From Chondrus crispus (taxonomy: Eukaryota > Rhodophyta > Florideophyceae > Gigartinales > Gigartinaceae): DNA of 64,000 nucleotides. The notes under the pieces were generated by a model. That model had not been told where the DNA came from. It searched no databases and worked only from the letters and a program-made list of their open reading frames with translations. Where the stretch lies: contig NW_005179120.1 of the NCBI RefSeq assembly GCF_000350225.1, positions 466,060 through 530,059 on the forward strand. Reading direction: 5' to 3'. Position numbers and translations under genes: made by a program. This document shows, piece after piece, positions 56,601-64,000 of this stretch; within the stretch, counting starts at the first letter, position 1, and each line of letters starts with the position of its first letter.

Positions 56601-59038
56601 GTCTCTGATTTGCTGAGCAGACAACTGACTTCCTTTCTTTGCAAACATGAAAACCCATTGCTTGTTCATGGCCTCTTTGCCAGCAAGGGATTCAATCATT
56701 GCACATTCCAAGGGGCGAATGAAGACGTAGTACTGCAGAAGGCGAAGGGCGGTTTCCTTATCAGGGAAACGATAAACAGCCCTGCCAAACCCGCATAACG
56801 AACGTGCCTTGGTGTAGGTTGGGTTGATCACGACCTCTCCGTCTTGGGAGATGAACATTTTTCGAATCGAGTGGACATCGTTATGCAAGCGAAGGGCTCT
56901 TATCTCGGTTGCCCGAGCTGGGGACCCGGAAGAGAAGTGCATGGAAATAAGCAAGCAATCTTGAAGCTTCTCAGAAAACTTGAGAAATTTCTCCACTCGT
57001 GACTTGCGCATGGGTATCCCAGCAACTCTGACGACGCCGGGAGAAGCTACAACATTAGATGGATCATTTGGTAAAATGCATGGTGTCTCGTGTAAGTTCT
57101 GAGGATCCGGTTTTTGGAGAACGTCTGATACGAACTCGGTGTTCGCTTGCACCCAATCGCACTGACGTTCTCCATTGTTCATGAAAGAAAACCCCGAAGA
57201 ACGGTTGGAGGGCTGATCTCGCGGAGAAGAAATGGCGGAGTTGAATGTTGCTGGGAGTGAGGCACCAAGAAGCAGTTCCTCGTAGAAGATCTTATCGAAG
57301 GATTTATGTTGTGTTGAAACAATCTTTCCCAACGTCGCCATCGATAAGTGGTTGTAGTTGACGACCCCGCAATGTTGATGAACAGCACAATGGTCGAAAT
57401 TGGGTCGTGATTCCTCCCTCTTTAGAATCCCCATAGCCATATTCAGAGTGTTTCGAATGAAAGCTGCGGCGGAGTTCTCTTCCGAAGAAACGGAGGCAAA
57501 AAGTCTCTCCGTTTCCGCCTCACGGAGACTCTTTTGGTCCTCTTGAAAAAACTTGTCACGGATGTACCAGACATCATGCACAGCGACGGCCCCGACGGAA
57601 TATTGGAGAGCGGCCATAATAGGACTGGCATCATCAGCATCTGCGTGGCGATAAGGGAGCCTTTCCACGGAATGATATGCAGGGGATTCCCGTATTATGC
57701 AAGCACAAACCATGAAGTTTCTCACCACAAGCATACTCAAAGAGTCTGTCAGCTCAATGGTTGCAAGAAGAAGACATCTCAGCGCATGATGGAGTCGTTC
57801 TGTAAATGCTTCAGATGGTGCTGTCGAATAACTGCCAACTTCCTTTCCTTGTTTCCAGTTGTCGAACAAGACTAGAACAGGAGCAAGGTCGATGCTCGAA
57901 CCCAACGGCATAAACGCGCTCTTGTGCGCAAATATGAGTAGTTGAGCGACATGAACAGCATACCTATTCTCGGTCTGGGCGGTTGTTCGTTGAAACTGGC
58001 GGTTCCCGTCGCGCAAGTTCACAGATCGAAGCACCCGAGAACTTGTGTTTGGTAGCATGTCCCCCAGCTTCGAAAAGTAAGACAATACCACATTCACGAC
58101 CTCCTGGCGTTTCAGGACAGTATCATCTTGAAGCTGTAGTGAGGGTTCCATAATACCAAGAGCATCATTCGGGGATAGGCGTAGTAAGTGCAGGGCGTCG
58201 TCAAAGTGCGTCACGCTGGTAAACGAATTTTTGAGAGCAATTTCGACACCACTCTGCCCATCTCCCCTTGAGCAAGTCTCTTGGCCTTCCCTGCTTAGGG
58301 TCTGGAACAATGACTTGACAGAGGCAGCCGTGACACGTTCAGTATGGCCCGACGAAACCACTGGTTCTACAATAACCTTTTCTTCTGGGGCCTTTACACG
58401 CTCTGGTTTTGGGTTATCACCACCACTGACTGAAAGTCCAGGCACCACACTGGCCTTCGCTTCCTCCTTCGTCTCAAAAGGCTGAGTGGGAGTTAGGGGG
58501 ATGATGCCGGTCAGCACAAATTCCCCTACAGGTAGAGAGTTATTGACCGGGAAGAACTTGGTTTTGTTTCCACCGAAAGGCGTCTGGACCTTCACCATGT
58601 GGCGATTTGAAAGCCGAGTCACCTCCATACGCGCATTCTCTTGGGAATAGCCATGCACTTTCTCAAGATGAGAAGGAAGGGTGCGCAGCGTGCTGTGGTG
58701 TATGAAGCATGCTGAGCACTGAACGCATCCCTTACTGGTAACTCCGCCAGAGGGTTTAAGAGAAGCACCTCGTGACTGTTCTCTGGACTGAGACGCGGGG
58801 CGGACGCATAGAGTTCTGAAAGGTCTTTCGCATCCGATGTTTCTGCAAATTCCTTCGCACCAGAGGCTGCCCTCTCCACTCCCTTCTCGGAATGTGTACA
58901 GCGGATCTTGTGAACTTTATGCAGGTGAGTACTCAGAGCACGCGAAGTAGGACACCCAATATTGCAGTTTTCGCACATCAACATAAGAGATGTGGTGTGA
59001 AACCCAATGGATACCTCAAGCGCATCAGATTCCGTCAT
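53636..59038 (-). pseudogene. Zinc-finger / tyrosine-recombinase / RecQ helicase gene, copy 3 (best preserved)
   Basis: The start ATG at 59,038 leads to a C2H2 finger (CENCNIGCPTSRALSTHLHKVH in two overlapping parts). The second finger (CSACFIHHSTLRTLPSHL) follows in another frame, so there is a frameshift near 58.74 kb. One 997-codon frame (58,658-55,665) then covers a helical region, the recombinase-like domain and Walker A. Candidate catalytic residues in that frame are R582 (SGSPARATEIR), K617, R705 (DYRQF), H736 (GHEQASHT) and Y750 (KQYART); Walker A is PTGAGKT (919-925). A frameshift at about 55.72 kb and a TAA at 55,495-55,497 break the helicase. Its Walker B (VVIDEAH) and QECGRAGRDG motifs are intact. 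The Cys-rich tail has CLICFAVSG and the knuckle CLRCYSRAHSLKHC, after another frame change near 54.55 kb. Direct repeats flank the gene. Confidence 0.9.
54251..54562. repeat. 156-bp tandem duplication inside the tail of helicase copy 3
   Basis: Two tandem 156-bp (52-codon) units, 54,251-54,406 and 54,407-54,562, each encoding variants of SRKRPSNSPLKDAVAIRRR and a Gly/Ser linker. The unit keeps frame, so it lengthens the linker between the helicase and the zinc-binding tail. Confidence 0.85.
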
Positions 59039-59524
59039 CGCAGGCTTCGGGTAGAGAGACGACGGCGATTGGAGAAAAGAGATTGAAAGCCGGGGTAAAC
59101 AAGAATGATCAGAAAGAGTGGCGGAGGGTGACGTTTACGTGGCGTGGGTATCGCAAAAGAAATAGGTCCTCCTATCCATGTACCTAAACTTGCAGAAATG
59201 CTGCCGTTAGAGCATCGGCACCGGTAGGTGATCAAATGACCAATCAAGAACACTTGGCACTTTTTCTCTAGAACTCAATTGGCTGGTGGGAATTTGGTGA
59301 TTTGGTTGGTTGGTTTTTTGGTAATTTGATATCTCAAAATTTTTGATTGTCCAGGGTATCCAATTACAAAGAAACGGAACCTAATTCTTGATATTTGGTT
59401 CCAATATTTGGCTCGGAACCAAAAAATTGATGATTTGGTCGGACCGGTGGGGATGTCAATCCACATCAAATCATCAAATTTTGGTTATTTGGTTATTTGA
59501 TTCTACCGGTGGTGCTTTTAGCAT

Positions 59525-59564
59525 CTGTAATGTAAAGCAGCGACACGGCCACTGGGAAGTCAAG
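59525..59564 (+). repeat. Right 40-bp direct repeat flanking helicase copy 3
   Basis: Begins CTGTAATGTAAAGCAGCGAC; partner of 53,451-53,490 with two differences. Weaker copies of its core follow at about 59,905 (GTGTAAAGCAATGACACGGC) and 59,957 (GTGTAAAGCAGTGACAAAGC), so the sequence is part of a small array. Confidence 0.65.
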
Positions 59565-60353
59565 GATGATTACCTGCGTGGTGCGGACTGTCCGTGGGAT
59601 AAGCAATGACGCAGCCGTTACCTAGATAGTATATTTGTGTAAATATTATAAATTATAAACGAACAATACGAATATCTGGGTTTCTGACACGTGTTACACC
59701 TGCGATGGGGGAAAAGGGGCTGTCGTGTGACAAGATTTCCAACTGCTGTATGGGTGGCCAGCCATACTAAAACTGGACAAATGTTTTGGTAATTTTTTCG
59801 AGGTTGATTCCAGTATGGGTGGCCACCCATACAGCATTTGCAAATCTTGTCGGGCGACGAAACAATTTTTGGGCAAAACATTTTTGGGTTAACTTTTCTA
59901 TGCGTGGTGTAAAGCAATGACACGGCCAGTTAGAGTCTAAGATTACCCTGTTTAGTGTAAAGCAGTGACAAAGCCGATTAACAGTTGGCAAATACCTTCC
60001 TTGGTCCCGACTGTTGGTTAAAAGAGAGGAAAGCGACCACTTAAAAAAGGGTTCATAAGACGGGATCGCGGCCGCTTGAACGTCCTTGTACGAACGGTTA
60101 CGTAGAATGTGATTGGGAATAGGGAAAAGCAACTACTTACAAGGGGGTTAAGAAGAAGGGGAGGCGGCCGCTTGGACAGGCCTTGAACCATCTACTAGGC
60201 AAGGGATGGATTGGAGGAGGTCAAAGAGAGCATAGAGTCACAGAGAGCACCACCTTACCGGTAGCTAAAACTGCATAAATGATCAAAATGTATGAAATGC
60301 AGTGTAGTGTTACTAGTTTGTTTATCTGTAAGGTTTTGTGTGCCTTTCTCAAT
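59565..60353. other. Repeat-derived spacer between helicase copy 3 and the methyltransferase-SET gene
   Basis: No gene. It contains hairpin MITE copy 3, two degenerate copies of the 40-bp repeat and GTCAAAGAGAGCATAGAGTC at 60,220. Order and content mirror 53.1-53.5 kb. Confidence 0.6.
59721..59859. repeat. Hairpin MITE, copy 3 (139 bp)
   Basis: Ends TGTCGTGTGACAAGATTTCC and, inverted, CAAATCTTGTCGGGCGAC. The loop has GAGGTTGATTCCAG as in the other copies. Confidence 0.8.
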
Positions 60354-61709
60354 CTACGCGAAAACGTTTCTCTTGTTGTAACTCATGAAAAGTTCTTCCC
60401 CAGGGGAAATAACCTGAGTTGCCTGCACGACCATGACGTCAGGAGGTAACAGCTTGGAGGGGTGGTTGATCCCCTTGGCGTTGCTTCTGAGGGCACAATT
60501 TTGTTGGCGCGGCCGCGGCAGGTCGTTCTTTTTCCAAGCCTCGCATTCCTTGTCACCGTCCACATATCTGCAATCGTTAATGAGACCACCAATGCAAAAT
60601 GGAGCAGGCACGATGCAAATTGATGCCCTCCCATTCAGCGATTCCGCCACCGCAGAAAGTGCAGTCCCAGTAGTGTTGACTTGGACACCATATTCCATGA
60701 ACCGCTGTACAGTTACCCCCAAAATTCCATCTGCATACGTCTTTGCGACAGCTTTTCTGTTCTCAAGGTTATGAAAAACAAGCGTACCGTAGTATAAACA
60801 AATGACATCCTCTGGGTGAATCGTCCGGACAGCAAACACTCCTCTCCCAGCCTTGGGGTGACAGATTGTTGAGTCGGATACCATCACCCCGCTAACGGCG
60901 GACTCCACTGCTAGCAACGTCTCGCAATCCGCTTGCTCCAACATCCCGCGATACAAACTGGCCCACATATGAACTGGGGTGTATAAACACCTTACGGCGA
61001 AATGGTGGTCCTTGTTGGCTAACCCCAAGTGACCAAGAATGTGTACGGGTAGCTGTTGATACTGGGGCATTCCTTGCAGGGCTTTCCAATCCGGATCGTC
61101 CGAGATGGCAGCGCGAAAAGTCCTCTTAATACCTTTGGCATGGATTAATCCTTGTGGTGAGACTGACCAGTCAGAAGTATTGTTGACTGCGTAGAAAGCT
61201 ACCTTTCGAATGGTATGTGCTCTGGCAAGCTCGAAGCACTTCAAATCCTGCTCACAGCCAACGAAAGAACGACTCCACGGAAGCTTTAGGCATGCATGAG
61301 CAGTTGAAAATGTACCTGCAAAGAAATCCGCGACGAGGTCCCCTGGTTTTGAGAACCGACTGATAAGCTCCTTCAAGAGAGCGATCGGTTTCTGCTCAGC
61401 CCGAAGTGCAACTGTACCCTTCCCAGAAGCCGGTGGAACGCGCACCTGTTCACGTGGTAACAGGCCCTTGACATTGTTGATGACGTTCTGGTAGCCCTTG
61501 AATGAAGATGCCACATATTTAAAGCTTCGGTAATTCACCATGTCAACTTCATTGGCGTATGGCAAGCCATTTGGCAAGCCATTCTTCTTCGCGCGTAACA
61601 TGAATTCCACGCAGCAGTGAAGAGAGCATGATGACCGACCAGCGTGCCCATTTGAGACTGAAGGGTGCCTGGTTGTGGTTCCATCCAGAGACAAGCAAGT
61701 AAGGCACAC
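60354..61709 (-). CDS. DNA N6/N4-methyltransferase-like domain fused to a SET domain
   Basis: About 450 residues in one frame. Residues 103-155 carry the AdoMet-binding half of an N6-adenine/N4-cytosine DNA methyltransferase: EQKPIALLKELISRFS, then the FxGxG-like DFFAGTFSTA and FVGCEQDLKCFELA. From about residue 284 a SET domain follows: GRGVFAVRTIHPEDVICLYYG, INDCRYV with QQNC (the place of the NHxC core) and GEELFMSY at the end. SET domains methylate protein lysines; DNA methyltransferases of this class act on DNA, so the fusion suggests a chromatin-silencing or anti-silencing factor. The catalytic (D/N/S)PP(Y/W) motif, which precedes motif I in the beta class, is not in the frame. The frame opens with GTG after an upstream TAA, so the 5' part is lost, on another exon, or cut off by the neighbouring transposon. 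First internal ATG: residue 37. Confidence 0.75.
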   Translation of the reverse strand: MCLTCLSLDGTTTRHPSVSNGHAGRSSCSLHCCVEFMLRAKKNGLPNGLPYANEVDMVNYRSFKYVASSFKGYQNVINNVKGLLPREQVRVPPASGKGTVALRAEQKPIALLKELISRFSKPGDLVADFFAGTFSTAHACLKLPWSRSFVGCEQDLKCFELARAHTIRKVAFYAVNNTSDWSVSPQGLIHAKGIKRTFRAAISDDPDWKALQGMPQYQQLPVHILGHLGLANKDHHFAVRCLYTPVHMWASLYRGMLEQADCETLLAVESAVSGVMVSDSTICHPKAGRGVFAVRTIHPEDVICLYYGTLVFHNLENRKAVAKTYADGILGVTVQRFMEYGVQVNTTGTALSAVAESLNGRASICIVPAPFCIGGLINDCRYVDGDKECEAWKKNDLPRPRQQNCALRSNAKGINHPSKLLPPDVMVVQATQVISPGEELFMSYNKRNVFA

Positions 61710-61830
61710 GTAGAATAAGGCACAGCATTACAGCACCTAACTCACTTGAACAATAAAGTCACCGCCGTCCCCCGCTCCCCAGAGGATCGGGGGTATCGGT
61801 GTTCGTAGTGTCTATTGTACCGGCCAAGAG

Positions 61831-61864
61831 CCTCAATTGAGGGACCAATTATCCTCAATTGAGG
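61831..61864. repeat. Two 12-bp palindromes CCTCAATTGAGG at the end of the piggyBac-like gene
   Basis: Exact copies at 61,831-61,842 and 61,853-61,864, 22 bp apart, immediately behind the transposase stop codon. Each is self-complementary. By analogy with the paired palindromes of the DDE-YqaJ element they may be subterminal transposase-binding sites. No TTAA lies in 61,741-61,868, so the element end is not located. Confidence 0.6.
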
Positions 61865-61867
61865 TCC

Positions 61868-63998
61868 TCACGATTGCTCCAGAAGGGAGTTGTCTAGATT
61901 GTGTTTTTCACCTAAATGAACGGAAAAGCAGTCCCTGCCCTTCGCTGCACGACACAGCCAAACAATATTATCACTCACACTGCAAGCAGAACACAGGTGT
62001 GTGGTCTTGTGGATCTTACACACCCTACAGGTTTTTTGCAAAGCATATGCCGTAACTTTTCCATCCCTCTTACGTCGCTTTTGCTTCGTCGGAGTCAAGT
62101 GGATTCCGATTCCACTTGTCAGTCGTCCTGCAGGGGCCTCATTCTGTGATTTCGATGCTCCTGTCGTGCCTCTTCCTCTCAAGTATGGTCGTTCGTAAAA
62201 GTTGTCAATTAACTCTGTCGCCAATGCCTCGTAAAACGACCGTTGATTCATGTGCTTCCTTGACCCATGAGCCCCTTTCCAGAGCAACCAACTGTCTACT
62301 ACACAAATTGAGAGCAACGATGTGTTCACACGGAAATGCCAGCTTTGAGTCCCAATTTTCTTTTCCATATCCAAAACTTCTTGACGGCAGCGATTATGTC
62401 TATCCACCTGGGCGCAACAACTGTAGTATATTTCGCAGACTGTTGGCTGCCGTATATGCACCTCTACGTTTTCTGGACCGCCCTCCAATTGCCTCCAGCG
62501 CTTGCGGAGGTAGGCGTCACCTTGCTCTGCACACGACGCTGTTGAAATAAAATACCTTCTATTCCTATCCAACCACATGAGCGCCATCATCATATTGTTT
62601 CCGTTTAGCCCCTTCCTTACCAGACTGATATGCTGTCCCCTCTCCGAAAGCTCTTGTTTCGAAAGGTAATCCATTGGATACAGCTTTGTCGCTGTCTTTA
62701 CGACACCGATAAACTTGAGGTTCAACTTCAGCAGCATCTCAGCAGCATAAACGCTTGCAAAATAAGAGTCTGCACACATGATTCTATGCGAACCGGACCA
62801 CGGTGAAACGAGACGTTTCAAGACTGCAGCTCCATGTAACATGCTTCCCTCATTCTCTTTTTTCGCTTCATCTTCTGCCGTTGTCACTAACTCTAAACGC
62901 ATCATAATACCGCTTCTCCCGCATGAGGCATCTTGTATTTCACACCCATGCTCGGGTTTGCGGTTAAATTGCCACATACTGTGGAAGTCCCACGTCTATC
63001 CAGTGACCTCCTAGTCCATACCACCTCGAGATGGACTCATCGACACAAATAAGATCAGAAGGCGTCACACGCTCCAATCTGTGCATGTTGATAGCCTGCA
63101 CAAAGTCGTCCACAAGTTTCCATCGAAATGATGCTGTCGAAAGATTGCCCTGGTGCGATGGCTGACGACTGAAGCGAACATTGCTTAATATATCAAAGAA
63201 TCTATTTCGTGACATCCCCGTGCGACCAAAAGAAGGTGCAGGTATATACTTAGATGAAGGTAAAGAGCTCCACAAATCTTGCTTACTGCCGAACTCGAAA
63301 CGTGTCATGAGGATAAGGACCCCAAAAAACCGAAGCACTTCCGACGGTGAGATGCCTGTTTTACCTTTAGCCAGGAGGTTCTCGTTGGTTAGTTCGGTCA
63401 CAAGCGAGAGGTGCTCAAATGGATACATGCTCATGAAGCAGTCGAATGGTGTAAGGCCTTGGATTCCAGCGCCTTCAGATATATTTGTTCCATTCCACGC
63501 TCGAACTGTCCAAAACTGACGAGCTGAGTACCCACCAATGGGGGCTGTGACATGCTCTTTGTACCATGGAATATCATGTGCAATGGCGTCTGGTTCGGTA
63601 CTTTTGGATGGTGTCGATGTTCCGCTGCTGTCTTCAGATGCTTGTTCCCAGGATTGCTGATTGACCCATGCTTTTGCCTTGCTTACAGTTGAGGCTGTGG
63701 CGGGAGTGACGGGAGTTTGGGGTGGACTCGCTGGAATCAAAGGTTCGGCGCTCGGACGAACAACCCTTTCGGCACTACCGTGCTTGATGTTCACAAGCTT
63801 AACCGCCTTTACAGCTGTTGTAATGGTTGGTTGGACTGTGACAGTCCATTCCATCTTCAAAGAGGTCTGCCTACGGCCTTTGATTGTGTCCACGAGGACT
63901 TCTTGGACGGTTCCACTGAGAAGTTTGCCTTTTGCCTTGCTTCCGTACAGGCGAGCGCACTCGGATGCATTGGTGACGCAGGTTGCTTTAGTGTGCAC
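61868..63998 (-). pseudogene. piggyBac-like transposase (DDE_Tnp_1_7 type), one frameshift, N-terminus at or beyond the window edge
   Basis: Cut-and-paste DNA transposase. Two frames overlap at 62,964-62,977. The first (63,998-62,964) has the N-terminal fold (GLTPFDCFMSMYPFEHLSLV, SPSEVLRFFGVLILM, MSRNRFFDILSNVRFS) and the first catalytic Asp in ICVDESISRWYGLGG. It runs into a TAA just after PQYVAI. The second resumes with RKPEHGCEIQ in a frame one base away, so a single extra base in an ATTT run explains the break. The other catalytic Asp residues are in IMCADSYFAS and QVDRHNRCR. The C-terminus is a Cys-rich zinc-binding domain (CRVCKIHKTTHLCSAC). The right end of the gene and its terminal repeat lie beyond base 64,000. 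The methyltransferase-SET gene follows 158 bp downstream on the same strand. Confidence 0.88.
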
Positions 63999-64000
63999 CT

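Noticed and set aside
58710-58760. A 17-nt GTAAGG...TTCAG segment that would restore the finger frame of helicase copy 3 if spliced
   Set aside because: Far too short for a spliceosomal intron; a frameshift mutation is simpler.

Overview
This is eukaryotic nuclear DNA. One conserved housekeeping gene runs off the left edge: a GBF1-type Sec7 ARF-GEF, read as one uninterrupted frame of about 900 codons. Nearly everything else is transposable elements in various states of decay. The intron-poor host gene, GC-rich chromodomain Ty3/gypsy elements and the families present would fit a red alga (a Chondrus-like florideophyte). That is an inference; an oomycete or another protist cannot be excluded. 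A 100-N assembly gap sits at 35,516-35,615.

Layout: 1-2,714 (-) Sec7 ARF-GEF. 3,735-14,854 (-) Ty3/gypsy element A with both 608-bp LTRs, gag, protease, RT-RNase H-integrase-chromodomain, and an extra 747-codon gene in antisense between pol and the 3' LTR. 14,855-26,720 (+) related but different gypsy element B, 5'-truncated, with stop codons in gag and pol, a 4.6-kb tail and a 666-bp 3' LTR. 26,721-30,350 (-) copy 1 of a large gene family encoding C2H2 fingers, a tyrosine-recombinase-like domain, a RecQ-type helicase and a Cys-rich tail. 30.3-39.2 kb is AT-richer, almost gene-free, and holds a chromodomain remnant, the gap and a short TIR element. 39,270-43,381 (+) is a complete but broken DNA transposon joining a DDE-type transposase, a YqaJ-like nuclease and a zinc-binding tail, with terminal inverted repeats and an ATAT target duplication. 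43,900-49,185 (-) is copy 2 of the finger-recombinase-helicase family. 49.8-53.5 kb is a mosaic of satellites, hairpin repeats and minisatellites. 53,636-59,038 (-) is copy 3, bracketed by 40-bp direct repeats. 60,354-61,709 (-) is a DNA-methyltransferase/SET-domain fusion. 61,868 to the right edge (-) is a piggyBac-like transposase.

The strongest candidates for something new are: (i) the DDE + YqaJ transposon with 18-bp palindromic terminal sites; (ii) the zinc-finger / tyrosine-recombinase / RecQ gene family, present three times on one strand, one copy flanked by direct repeats that look like a recombination site within a repeat array; (iii) the methyltransferase-SET fusion next to a transposase; (iv) the antisense gene with its own TATA box and poly(A) signal inside a gypsy element. 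Most transposon genes here carry frameshifts or stops, so activity, if any, would come from better copies elsewhere in the genome.
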